A stretch of 64,000 nucleotides of DNA from Streptomyces luteolus. GTDB lineage: Bacteria; Actinomycetota; Actinomycetes; Streptomycetales; Streptomycetaceae. The notes under the pieces are model-generated. The model made no database searches, had not been told where the DNA came from, and saw only the letters and a list, made by a program, of their open reading frames with translations. Of the stretch, positions 44,476-52,386 are shown one piece after another (positions within the stretch are counted from its first letter, which is position 1; every line of letters begins with the position of its first letter). Both the position numbers and the translations under genes were made by a program. The stretch lies in contig NZ_JASCIS010000001.1 of NCBI RefSeq assembly GCF_029968015.1, positions 310,001-374,000 on the forward strand. The letters are read 5' to 3'.

Positions 44476-46497
44476 CTACGGGAACGTCAGCTTCCAGCTG
44501 TTGATGTACCCGGTGTCCTGCGCCGCCCGGTCCCGCACCCGCAACTTCCAGGTGCCCGAGGCGCGTTCACCGGAGGCGTTCACCGTGTACGTGGTCCGCA
44601 CGTCGTCGGCCGAGTCGGACGAGCTGTACGGCTTCAGGTTGAACACCGTCCCGTCCGGCGCGACCAGGTCCACCACCAGGTCCCCACGCCAGGTGTGCTC
44701 GATGTCCACGCCCACCTTGAGGTCGGACGGCGCGTTCCCCGTCCGGTCCGCCACGGAGACGTTCGAGGTGACCGCCGCCCCGTTGTCCGGGATCGCCACG
44801 TCGGCGGTGTTCTCGTACACCGAACCGCCCGGGTCGCCGCCGCCCGGCCGCGCACCGACGTTGACGCCCGCCCACGCGTCCTGCACGGCCTTGTACTCGG
44901 CGCTCGACGCGCCGTACAGCTCGGCGGCCACCGCCTCCGTCCCGGCCCGCGCACCCGCGTAGTCCGTACGGGAGTTGAACTTGGTGGTCAGCGCCTTGTA
45001 CCAGATCAGCGCGGCCTTCTCCCGGCCGATGCCGGTGACGGGCAGCCCGTCGGAGGTCGGCGAGTCGTACGCGACGCCGTTGACGGTCTTCTTCCCGCTG
45101 CCCTCGGAGAGCAGATAGAACCAGTGGTTGGCCGGGCCCGAGGAGTAGTGCACGTCGATGTTGCCGATGCCCGCGTACCAGGCGTCCTTCGAGGCGCCGT
45201 CGCGGCTCGGCCTGTCCATGTAGCGCAGCGGGGTGCCGTCGCCGCGGATGTCGATCTTCTCGCCGACGAGGTAGTCGCCCACGTCCTGGGCGTTGCCCGC
45301 GTGGAACTCGACGGCGGCGGCGAAGATGTCGCTGGTCGCCTCGTTGAGGCCGCCGGACTCGCCGCTGTAGATGAGGCCCGCGGTGTTGGAGGTGACGCCG
45401 TGGGTCATCTCGTGCGCGGCCACGTCGATCGAGGTCAGCGGCTTGGCGTTGCCGTCGCCGTCGCCGTACGTCATGCAGAAGCAGCTGTCCTGCCAGAAGG
45501 CGTTGACGTAGTTGTTGCCGTAGTGGACCCGCGAGTACGCCCCGACGCCGTCCCCGCGGATGCCGCTCCTGCCGTGCACGTTCTTGTAGTAGTCCCAGGT
45601 CAGCGCGGCCCCGTAGTGTGCGTCGGCGCCCGCGGTCTCCGGGCTCGACGGGTTGCCGTCGCCCCACACGTCGTCGGCCCCGCTGAACAGCGTGCCCTGC
45701 CCCGAGGTGCCGCGGTTCAGGTTGTACGTGCGGTGGTTGCCGCGGTTCGTGTCGCTGAGCGTGTAGCCGCTGCCCGACTGGGCGGTGCCGAGGGTGACCT
45801 GGCCGCTGTACTGGGTGTTGCCGGTGCCGTTGTGCACGGCCTGCCGCTCGAAGAGCTTCTTGCCGGTGCGCGCGTCCGTCACGACGTGCAGCTCGTTCGG
45901 CGTCCCGTCCTTCTGCAGCCCGCCGACGACGGTCTCGTACGCGAGGACGGGCGCGCCGCCGTGGCCCATCCAGACGACCTTGCGGGGCGAGGCCTCCGTG
46001 CGGGTCGAGCCGTCGGCCTTCGCGATGCCGACCGCCTGGCGTTCGGCGGCCTTCGCGGTCACCTCGGCCCGGGTGCCGACGCCGCTCAACTCGGCCCGGC
46101 TCGCCTTGGCCACGGCCTCGGTGCGGCCTGCCTCGCTCTTGCTGACGACCAGGTCGCCGCCGAGGACGGGCAGTCCGTCGTACGTGCGCTCGTAGCGGGT
46201 GTGCGTGGTGCCGTCCCGGTCCTGGACGACATCGCGGACGACGAGCCTCTCGGCGCCGGAGAGGCCCAACTCCTTGGCCGTACGTGCCTTTTCGGCGTCC
46301 GCGTCGCGCAGCAGCTCGGCGCGCTCGGACGGGGAGAGCTTCGCGGGCAGCGCACCCGGGTCGGCCTTGCCCGCGGCCGCGGCGGGCCCGGACTGGAGGC
46401 CGACGGAGAGCAGCGCGGCAGTGGCGAGCAGCGCGCCGACGGCGCCGGTGCGTCTGCTGCGGGAGCGGGGGGAGGTGCGTGGGGAAGTGCGTGTCAC
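44476..46497 (-). CDS. Secreted M4 metallopeptidase with C-terminal P domain
   Basis: Paralogue of the protease at 42532, 673 aa. GTG 46497 has AAGGAGT upstream. Signal peptide: residues about 17-42. Propeptide: GAERLVVRDVVQDRDGTTHT near 81-100. The catalytic domain has H362-E-M-T-H366, GGLNEATSD and DVHYSSGPANHWFYLLSEG. An added C-terminal P/homoB domain occupies about 560-673 (NTADVAIPDNGAAVTSNVSV, IEHTWRGDLVVDLVAPDG, GTWKLRVRDRAAQDTGYINS), usual for stabilising secreted proteases. The propeptide and zinc site are closely related to the first gene, so tandem duplication is likely. Confidence 0.95.
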   Translation of the reverse strand: MTRTSPRTSPRSRSRRTGAVGALLATAALLSVGLQSGPAAAAGKADPGALPAKLSPSERAELLRDADAEKARTAKELGLSGAERLVVRDVVQDRDGTTHTRYERTYDGLPVLGGDLVVSKSEAGRTEAVAKASRAELSGVGTRAEVTAKAAERQAVGIAKADGSTRTEASPRKVVWMGHGGAPVLAYETVVGGLQKDGTPNELHVVTDARTGKKLFERQAVHNGTGNTQYSGQVTLGTAQSGSGYTLSDTNRGNHRTYNLNRGTSGQGTLFSGADDVWGDGNPSSPETAGADAHYGAALTWDYYKNVHGRSGIRGDGVGAYSRVHYGNNYVNAFWQDSCFCMTYGDGDGNAKPLTSIDVAAHEMTHGVTSNTAGLIYSGESGGLNEATSDIFAAAVEFHAGNAQDVGDYLVGEKIDIRGDGTPLRYMDRPSRDGASKDAWYAGIGNIDVHYSSGPANHWFYLLSEGSGKKTVNGVAYDSPTSDGLPVTGIGREKAALIWYKALTTKFNSRTDYAGARAGTEAVAAELYGASSAEYKAVQDAWAGVNVGARPGGGDPGGSVYENTADVAIPDNGAAVTSNVSVADRTGNAPSDLKVGVDIEHTWRGDLVVDLVAPDGTVFNLKPYSSSDSADDVRTTYTVNASGERASGTWKLRVRDRAAQDTGYINSWKLTFP

Positions 46498-46678
46498 GGC
46501 TGACTCCTTCTGCGGGCCGCGGATCGCGCGGCCGACGGGACCGGACGGTGGGTGGCCGCCCGGGCAGAACAAGGCAGAGCACGGTGCACGTGGGGGAGTA
46601 CGCGACGGACGCGTCGGCGGTGGAGCCGTGGGGGAGCAGACACGTCCGGTGCAGGGGAAGAGTGTCAGCAGAGACGGG

Positions 46679-46723
46679 ACATGTCAGGACCACGTCAGCA
46701 GGTTGGCCGGAACTGGTCCGTTG
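46679..46723 (-). promoter_or_regulatory. Conserved upstream element of M4 protease 2
   Basis: Homologue of the block at 44263-44307 (37 of 45 identical), 182 bp before the GTG start. On the minus strand it reads CAACGGACC..., then GCCAACCTGC, then CCTGACATGT. It could be a promoter or an activator site common to both proteases. Confidence 0.65.
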
Positions 46724-46765
46724 GGCGGAGGGGGGTGTTCGCTATCCGGATACGGGCGGTCCGGT

Positions 46766-46811
46766 GGACCGGCGGACCGGCGGACCGGCGGACCGGTGGA
46801 CCGGCGGACCG
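46766..46811. repeat. 8-bp tandem repeat upstream of the methyltransferase
   Basis: GGACCGGC is repeated almost six times (one unit with GGACCGGT), about 58 bp before the methyltransferase start. Confidence 0.75.
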
Positions 46812-46868
46812 CGCACCTGATGGCATCATGCGCTGCGAGTCAAGCTTGAACAGGACAAGGGGGACCGC

Positions 46869-47447
46869 ATGGACACCGTCAGCACGTCATCAAGAGAGAT
46901 CCCGTCCCGCGTCACGACGGCCGAGGGGATCGCCGCCGATCTCGGGTTCGGGAAGAGCTGCATCCCCGAAGTCGGCCGACTGCTGCGGGCGTTGGCCGCG
47001 TCCAAGCCGGACGGACTGATCGCGGAGAGCGGTACGGGCGCCGGGGTCGGTACGGCCTGGCTGCACAGCGGCCTGGGCGCCGGGGCGCGCCTGGTGACCG
47101 TCGAGCGGGACGAGGAACTGGCGCGCCGCGCGTCGGCCGTGTTCGCGGGCGACCCGCGCGTGGAGGTGCTCACCGGCGACTGGCGGCTGCTCGAACAGCA
47201 CGCGCCGTTCGACGTGTTCTTCTGCGACGGCGGCGGCAAGCGGGACGACCCGCAGGCCGTGGTCGACCTGCTCGCCCCCGGCGGGGTCCTCGTCATGGAC
47301 GACTTCACCCCGTCCCCTGAGTGGCCGCCCCGCTTCGAGGGCGAGGTGGACGAGCTGCGGGTCTTCTACCTCACACATGGCGCGCTGGCCGCTACGGAGA
47401 TCCTTACGGCGCCCACCAGTTCGGCGGTCGTGGCCACGCGCCGCTAG
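46869..47447 (+). CDS. Class I SAM-dependent methyltransferase (O-methyltransferase-like)
   Basis: A 192-aa Rossmann-fold protein. SAM-binding motif I is ESGTGAGVGTAWL near 54-66 (IAESGTGAG), motif II acidic residue is in LVTVERDEEL near 80, GDWRLL near 109 follows, and VFFCDGGGKRDDP near 119-131 replaces the usual metal-binding Asp cluster. LLAPGGVLVMDDF near 139-151 is motif III. The target is unknown; COMT-like enzymes methylate catechols, but the diagnostic ligand set is incomplete. The gene is divergent from the M4 protease and ends near the third long palindromic element. Confidence 0.83.
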   Translation: MDTVSTSSREIPSRVTTAEGIAADLGFGKSCIPEVGRLLRALAASKPDGLIAESGTGAGVGTAWLHSGLGAGARLVTVERDEELARRASAVFAGDPRVEVLTGDWRLLEQHAPFDVFFCDGGGKRDDPQAVVDLLAPGGVLVMDDFTPSPEWPPRFEGEVDELRVFYLTHGALAATEILTAPTSSAVVATRR

Positions 47448-47467
47448 CCCCTGCGGGTGCGTGCCTT

Positions 47468-47620
47468 TTCCCCTACCCGCCCCTTCCCGAAAGTCCTGCC
47501 GGACAGGCCTCCTCAATCGCCGGAGGGGCTCAAAATTGAGCCCCTCCGGCGATTGAGGAGCGGGGTCCGGGGCGGAGCCCCGAAGCTCCGCAGGATTTCG
47601 GGAAGGGGCGGGTAGGGGAA
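47468..47620. repeat. Long palindromic dispersed element, copy 3
   Basis: About 150 bp with perfect 25-bp terminal arms (starting TTCCCCTACCCGCCCCTTCC and its complement at the other end), inner arms CCTCAATCGCCGG / CCGGCGATTGAGG and a TCAAAATTGA centre. It lies between the convergent methyltransferase and small membrane-protein genes and ends at the latter's stop codon. Confidence 0.8.
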
Positions 47621-47896
47621 TCACAACGACTCGATCGCACCCACCACCAGCAACGGCGCAATCGACAGAACAATCGCCCCCGTAGCAAGCCCCGGCCGAA
47701 TGTCCCGCTTCCCGATATGCCCCAACACCGCCGCCACCGGCGGCAGTACGAGCAGGGCGAGCAGGCTCCAGCGCCAGCCCTCCTCGTTGGCGAAGAAGAA
47801 CAGCAGCGCGAGATACGCGGGCACCGTGAACGCCGACAGCAGCCGAGCCCGGGAGAGGTACATCTCCAGCTGCTCGTCCGAGAACGAGAACCCCAT
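47621..47896 (-). CDS. Small membrane protein in the WXG-like cluster
   Basis: A 91-aa protein with three predicted helices: about 22-38 (AFTVPAYLALLFFFANE), 43-60 (WSLLALLVLPPVAAVLGH) and 70-90. The N-terminal MGFSFSDEQLEMYLSRARL is a polar helix. ATG 47896 overlaps the stop of the 380-aa gene upstream (ATGA), so it is co-translated with it. No family recognised. Its role may be as a partner, anchor or immunity protein for that gene product. Confidence 0.7.
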   Translation of the reverse strand: MGFSFSDEQLEMYLSRARLLSAFTVPAYLALLFFFANEEGWRWSLLALLVLPPVAAVLGHIGKRDIRPGLATGAIVLSIAPLLVVGAIESL

Positions 47897-49038
47897 CACG
47901 AGACCACACGGTTGTCGTAGCCGGCGGAGCTGGCCTCGGGGAAGCCGTCGGCCGCCGAGAAGCCGTTGATCGCCGAGGCCATGGTGACGCCGAGCGCGGT
48001 GATCGCGAGCATCGTCGCGTCGAAGGCCTTCACCAGGGCCGCGTACCGCTCGATGATCATCACGGCCTGCGCCGCGGCGAGCGCGAACATGGCGACGGAG
48101 GCCACCTGGCCGCCGACGGGAATGGCGTTGATGGCGGCGGCCGCCGCCATGTTGGCCATCCAGATGATCGCCATGTCGGCGATGAAGACGATGCCGGCCT
48201 TCAGGACCTCGGCGAGCTGGAACGCCTGCATGGCCCCCTGCTCGTAGCAGGTCTTCAGCGACTCGAAGGTCTCCTTGTACTGCCCGAGCTTCCCGCCGAA
48301 TTCGTCGAAGTAGACCTTCGCGGCGTCATAGGCGTTGCCCTGCCAGGTCACCCCGACATTCCCGGTGCCCTTCTTCAGGTTCGCCGCCGTCGCGTCACAG
48401 AACGAGCCGAGGTTGCCCCAGACGGTGGCGCAGTCGTTGTACTTGTTCCAGTCGCCGAAGACCCAGTTGTTGATCTCGCCGAAGATGTCCACGCCGAAGA
48501 GGAGTTTCACCGCCTCCACGGCCACCGTCGACGGACTGCCCAGGTCGAGCACCGTGCCGAGCGACTTCTGCACCGGGCTCTGCTGGAACTCCGCGGCGTG
48601 CCCCTCGCCGTACGCGACCAGCGGGTTGTCGCTGTCGCCTTCCGGCTTCTTCAGCGTCGCCGCGGCGTCCTCCGCGTCTCCGAAGTCGCTGCCGTTGCCG
48701 CCCTCGGAGGAGCCGCCGCCACCGCTCTTGGAGCCCGGGTAGGTGGAGTCCATCCGCTCGGCCTCGCCCCGGTCCGTCTCCCGGTAGTACGAGGCGGACT
48801 TGGTCAGCTCCGTGCGGGACGAGCCGAGGACGCTCTCCATCTTCCGCAGCGCCTTCTTGGCGCCTTCCACGTACTCGTCGTGGCTGCCGGCGACCGTGTC
48901 CCAGAGGCTGCCGCCGAGCGCCTTGTCGATCTGCGTGTTGTTGCTCGCGTACTCCACGGCCTTCGTGGCGCCCTCGGCGCCGCGCGAGACGAGCGAGGCG
49001 AAGCCGTCGATCGCACCCGGTTCTACGTTGAAACCCAC
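47896..49038 (-). CDS. WXG100/ESX-type helical protein with hydrophobic C-terminus
   Basis: A 380-aa protein with no signal peptide. The N-terminal domain (about 1-95) is helical: VEPGAIDGFASLVSRGAEGA and GSHDEYVEGAKKALRKMESV resemble ESX-type secreted substrates. A glycine/serine linker (about 103-115) leads to a second region with WxG-like VTWQGNAYDAAKVYFDEFGG near 226-245, then LGQYKETFESLKTCYEQGA. Residues about 280-355 are strongly hydrophobic (FIADMAIIWMANMAAAAAIN, VASVAMFALAAAQAVMIIER), which could insert in a membrane. Cysteines at NDCATVW, SFCDAT and KTCYE may pair. Export by a type VII system is inferred from the WXG-like features. Confidence 0.68.
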   Translation of the reverse strand: MGFNVEPGAIDGFASLVSRGAEGATKAVEYASNNTQIDKALGGSLWDTVAGSHDEYVEGAKKALRKMESVLGSSRTELTKSASYYRETDRGEAERMDSTYPGSKSGGGGSSEGGNGSDFGDAEDAAATLKKPEGDSDNPLVAYGEGHAAEFQQSPVQKSLGTVLDLGSPSTVAVEAVKLLFGVDIFGEINNWVFGDWNKYNDCATVWGNLGSFCDATAANLKKGTGNVGVTWQGNAYDAAKVYFDEFGGKLGQYKETFESLKTCYEQGAMQAFQLAEVLKAGIVFIADMAIIWMANMAAAAAINAIPVGGQVASVAMFALAAAQAVMIIERYAALVKAFDATMLAITALGVTMASAINGFSAADGFPEASSAGYDNRVVS

Positions 49039-49054
49039 GGTTGTCCCCCGCCCC

Positions 49055-49462
49055 TCAGTACAGTGACCAGCCGCGGCCGTCGTGCCGCTGCTTCTTCGCC
49101 GCCTCCGCGGCCGCCTCGCGCCGCTCCTCGTCGATCTGCTCCTGCTCGGCGGCGATGGCGCGCCGCCCCTCGGCGGCCACCTCCTCGCGCTCGACGTCGG
49201 ACATCGACGCCCACTTCTCGGTCATCGGCTGCGCCTGCTCGATGAGCCCCTCGGAGTACGCGGAGACGTTCGCCGCCTCCCGCAGGCTGGAGCGGCCCGA
49301 CAGGACCTCCTGCGCCATCTCCTTCAGGGTGTCGCCACCGTGCCCGGCGGCCAGGGTCTCCAGGGACTTGCGCAGCAGCCGGGCCTGCGCCGGGTCGCCC
49401 TGGGACATGTCGAGCAGTTCGGAGTCGTCGAACCGCTTCTCGGGATCAGGCCCCTCGGCCAC
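49055..49462 (-). CDS. Helical, acidic hypothetical protein at the head of the WXG-like cluster
   Basis: A 135-aa, charged, mostly helical protein. GTG 49462 follows GAGGAGGGCAC; the upstream open frame lacks a ribosome site. Residues about 20-35 have DMSQGDPAQARLLRKSLETL, and the C-terminal 50 residues form a coiled-coil-like VEREEVAAEGRRAIAAEQEQ segment ending KKQRHDGRGWSLY. No signal peptide or membrane segment. It may be a chaperone-like partner of the 380-aa protein whose gene begins 16 bp downstream. Unrecognised family. Confidence 0.72.
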   Translation of the reverse strand: MAEGPDPEKRFDDSELLDMSQGDPAQARLLRKSLETLAAGHGGDTLKEMAQEVLSGRSSLREAANVSAYSEGLIEQAQPMTEKWASMSDVEREEVAAEGRRAIAAEQEQIDEERREAAAEAAKKQRHDGRGWSLY

Positions 49463-49590
49463 GTGCCCTCCTCGAGGCAGATCGTCACGGGTGTCCTGCG
49501 AACCTATGCATGCAGAACAACGGCTCCGATGCGCCGCCGTCACAGAACTGTCACAGGGCCCGGCCCCGATACGCCCAAGGCCTGCCCGTT

Positions 49591-50223
49591 TCAGCCGAGA
49601 ATGCCCCGGTCGTACGCCGTCGCCACCGCCGCCGCACGGTCCTTCACGCCCAACTTGCCGTAGATGTGCGTCAGGTGGGTCTTGACCGTCGCCTCGCTGA
49701 TGAACAGCTCCCCGGCGATCTCCCGGTTCGGCGTGCCCTTCGCGACCAGGGCGAGGACCTCGCGCTCACGGGCCGAGAGGGGTTCGCTCCCCGGAGCGCG
49801 CACCCGGGACACCAGGCGCGAGGCGACCGCGGGGGACAGGACCGTACGCCCCTCGGCGGCGGCGCGGACCGCGTTGAACAGCTCGTCGCGCGGGGCGTCC
49901 TTGAGGAGGTAGCCCGTCGCACCGGCCTCGATCGCGGGCAGCGTGTCCGAGTCGGTGTCGTACGTGGTGAGGACCAGGACCTTCGCGCGGGCCCCGGTCC
50001 TGCTCAGCTCCTCGATGGCGGCCACCCCGCCGCCGCCCGGCATCCGCAGGTCCATCAGGACGACATCCGGGTCGAGCTCGGCGGCGAGACGGACGGCCTC
50101 GACCCCGTCGGCGGCCTCGCCGAGCACGTCGAATCCGGGCGCCGCCGCGAACATGCCGCGCAGACCGTCCCGTACGACAGGGTGGTCGTCGACGATGAGC
50201 AGGGTGATGCGGTCACTGGTCAT
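49591..50223 (-). CDS. NarL/LuxR-type response regulator of an ABC-linked two-component system
   Basis: A 210-aa regulator. The receiver shows IVDDHPVVRDGLRGM near 10-24, phosphoacceptor Asp58 in VVLMD58LRMPGGGG, LTTYDTDSD and LKDAPRDEL. The LuxR-type HTH is LSAREREVLALVAKGTPNRE and FISEATVKTHLTHIYGKLGV in the last 60 residues. ATG 50223 overlaps the last 11 bp of the kinase gene. Together with the upstream kinase and ABC efflux genes it forms a LiaRS-like four-gene operon, probably autoregulated. Confidence 0.92.
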   Translation of the reverse strand: MTSDRITLLIVDDHPVVRDGLRGMFAAAPGFDVLGEAADGVEAVRLAAELDPDVVLMDLRMPGGGGVAAIEELSRTGARAKVLVLTTYDTDSDTLPAIEAGATGYLLKDAPRDELFNAVRAAAEGRTVLSPAVASRLVSRVRAPGSEPLSAREREVLALVAKGTPNREIAGELFISEATVKTHLTHIYGKLGVKDRAAAVATAYDRGILG

Positions 50224-51577
50224 GGCGGAGCAACGGTACGCGAGCGGAGACCGCCGTGCCCCGGCCTCGCTCGGACTCGACCGTCACCGCCCCCGCCACG
50301 CGTTCCGCCCGCGCCCGCATCCCGTCGAGCCCGAAGCCGCCCGAGCCGGAACACGGCTCCACGGCATTGGGGTCTCCCCTGCTCGAGCGCAGCCGAGAGC
50401 TTGGGGAAGGGTCGAATCCCCGGCCGTCGTCCCGCACGTCGAGGGCGACCTCCCCGGCCATGTACGACAGGGTCACGCCCACCCGGGCCGCGCCCGCGTG
50501 CCGGTCCGCGTTGGACAGGGCCTCCTGGGCGATGCGCAGCAGCGTCGCCTCGATCTCGTCGTGCAGCGGCTCCGCCGTACCCGTGACCGTGAACTGGGCG
50601 CGCACACCCGTGCGTTCGGCCCACTCCGTCACCGTCTGCTTCAGCGCCTCGGGCAGCGCGTGGTGCTCCAGGGCGGCCGGGCCGAGGTTCTGCACCGAGC
50701 GGCGGGCCTCGCCCAGGCTGTGCCGGGCCAGGGCGGACGCGCGGTTCAGATGCTCCTCGGCGAGGGCCGGGTCGGCGGCGTTTGAGACGACCTGGAGCTG
50801 GGCGATGATCCCGGTCAGGCCCTGCGCGATCGTGTCGTGGATCTCCGCGGCGAGCCGCCGCCGCTCGTCCGCGACGCCCGCCTCCCGCGCCTGTACGAGG
50901 AGTTGGGCGTGCAGCGCCGCGTTCTCGTCCAGGGCCTGCTGGAGGCGGGCGTTGGTCTCCTCCAGCTCGGCGATGGTCGCCCGGTGCACGGTCGCCCGCT
51001 TCTCCTCGTACGCGGCGAGCTGCCCGAACACGTAGATCAGCGCGATGTGCACGGCGAGCACCGCGGCGAACAGCAGCCAGCCGGACCGGCCCTCGGGCGG
51101 GAATCCGCCGGACTGCGAACCGGCGATGGTGACCGCGGTGCCGAACAGGCCGACGGGGACCATGCGGCGCGGCAGCTCCCGCTCCGCGCCGAAGTAGCCG
51201 AGCACCGCGTAGAACGCGGCGAACGGGTTCAGCCACGACAGCACGAACGCGATCGCCCAGCGCAGCCCGTAGTACACGGCCCCCGCGGTGCTCGGACCGG
51301 CCGAGTGCCGCGGACTCACCAGGGTCCACCACACCTGCAGCGCGAACCCCGCCACGACCAGGGCGGCCGCCGCCCACCGCTCGGCCGTCGACGTGAGCAG
51401 GAACCCGTCGGTGGCGACGAGCAGCACGGCCGTGAACCCGAGCAGGGCGTACGGGCCCCAGCGCAGGAACAGCTCCCAGCGCCGCTCGACCTGGGCGTGC
51501 GCCGTCGCCGCGTCGAGGGGCGCCGCCTCCGCCGCCCCTCGGGTCAGCCGGGAGGTGATGCCGCACCTGATGCCCAT
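50213..51577 (-). CDS. HisKA_3 sensor histidine kinase of the ABC-linked system
   Basis: A 454-aa kinase. Six predicted helices in residues about 38-190, then a coiled coil (RATIAELEETNARLQQALDE), then phosphoacceptor EIH247DTIAQGLTGI. The ATPase N box is QEALSNADRHAGAARV near 351-366; VRDDGRGFDP near 381-390 is followed by about 16 residues (PSSRLRSSRGDPNA) encoded by a dispersed DNA repeat, before the G box GGFGLDGMRARAERVAG. ATG 51577 or GTG 51583 is the start; neither has a strong ribosome site. The stop overlaps the regulator start. Confidence 0.9.
   Translation of the reverse strand: MGIRCGITSRLTRGAAEAAPLDAATAHAQVERRWELFLRWGPYALLGFTAVLLVATDGFLLTSTAERWAAAALVVAGFALQVWWTLVSPRHSAGPSTAGAVYYGLRWAIAFVLSWLNPFAAFYAVLGYFGAERELPRRMVPVGLFGTAVTIAGSQSGGFPPEGRSGWLLFAAVLAVHIALIYVFGQLAAYEEKRATVHRATIAELEETNARLQQALDENAALHAQLLVQAREAGVADERRRLAAEIHDTIAQGLTGIIAQLQVVSNAADPALAEEHLNRASALARHSLGEARRSVQNLGPAALEHHALPEALKQTVTEWAERTGVRAQFTVTGTAEPLHDEIEATLLRIAQEALSNADRHAGAARVGVTLSYMAGEVALDVRDDGRGFDPSPSSRLRSSRGDPNAVEPCSGSGGFGLDGMRARAERVAGAVTVESERGRGTAVSARVPLLRHDQ
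50369..50411. repeat. Dispersed Streptomyces repeat inserted in the kinase gene
   Basis: GGGGTCTCCCCTGCTCGAGC followed by GCAGCCGAGAGCTTGGGGAA is a sequence I recall as a common intergenic palindrome in streptomycetes. Here it sits in frame between the G1 and G2 boxes of a histidine kinase. Confidence 0.65.
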
Positions 51578-51603
51578 GGCCACAGTCTGGTCCACAGCCC
51601 GGC

Positions 51604-52386
51604 TCACTCCCAGCGGAACCAGCGGGCCGCCGCCCCCGTCAGGAGCACCGTCCACAGCGCGAGCGCGCCCAGGTGCGCCAGGCTCGGCCAGTCGCCCGCA
51701 CCGGCCGCGCTCAGCGCCTGGGACGCGGCGCCGAACGGCAGCACCTCCATGATCCGGCCCAGCATGTCCGGCATGGTCTGCACCGGCATCCACAGGCCGG
51801 CGCTGAACATCATCGGGAAGAACGCCACCGCACCCACCGCGTTCGCCGCCTTCGACGTACGCGAGAGAGCCGAGAGCAGGGCGCCGAGGGAGAGCGCGGC
51901 GCACACCGAGAGCGCCAGCGCCAGGACGTACCCGAAACCCTGCTTCGGCAGCGGTACGTCGAACGCGAGCGCACCCACGGTGATCGTCAGGGCCGCCGAG
52001 ACGAGCGCGGCGATCCCGTGCAGCGCCATCTGCGCGCCGAGGACCGTGGCGGGCCGCACCGGGGTCGTCGACATGCGGCGCAGGATGCCCTGCTCGCGAT
52101 AGCCGGTGATCACCGGAGGCATGGCCTGGACGGAGGCCATGAGCAGGGAGGTGAGGATGGCGATGGGCACGTACACATCGATGAGCCGCATCCCCGGGAT
52201 GGCCTCGCCGACCTCGCGGAAGACGGGGATCGTACCGAGGACGACGAAGAGCCCGGTCGGAAAGACCATGATCCAGAACAGGCTGCCGGGCTCGCGGCGG
52301 AACAGCGCCAGCTCCGCCTTGAAGACGGCCGCGTCGGCCCGCGACGGGGTGCGGCGGGAACGCGTGGGTGTGGCGAGGGCACTCAT
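51604..52386 (-). CDS. ABC-2 type transporter permease
   Basis: Six-helix integral membrane half of an efflux system, 260 aa (ABC2_membrane family). ATG 52386 overlaps the TGA of the ATPase gene (ATGA). Residues about 38-58 form the first helix (FWIMVFPTGLFVVLGTIPVF), and the family signature GILRRMSTTPVRPATVLGAQ is near 102-121, followed by four or five helices. Substrate not inferable; similar pairs export drugs or lipids. A further, much longer open frame through this region is spurious. Confidence 0.9.
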   Translation of the reverse strand: MSALATPTRSRRTPSRADAAVFKAELALFRREPGSLFWIMVFPTGLFVVLGTIPVFREVGEAIPGMRLIDVYVPIAILTSLLMASVQAMPPVITGYREQGILRRMSTTPVRPATVLGAQMALHGIAALVSAALTITVGALAFDVPLPKQGFGYVLALALSVCAALSLGALLSALSRTSKAANAVGAVAFFPMMFSAGLWMPVQTMPDMLGRIMEVLPFGAASQALSAAGAGDWPSLAHLGALALWTVLLTGAAARWFRWE

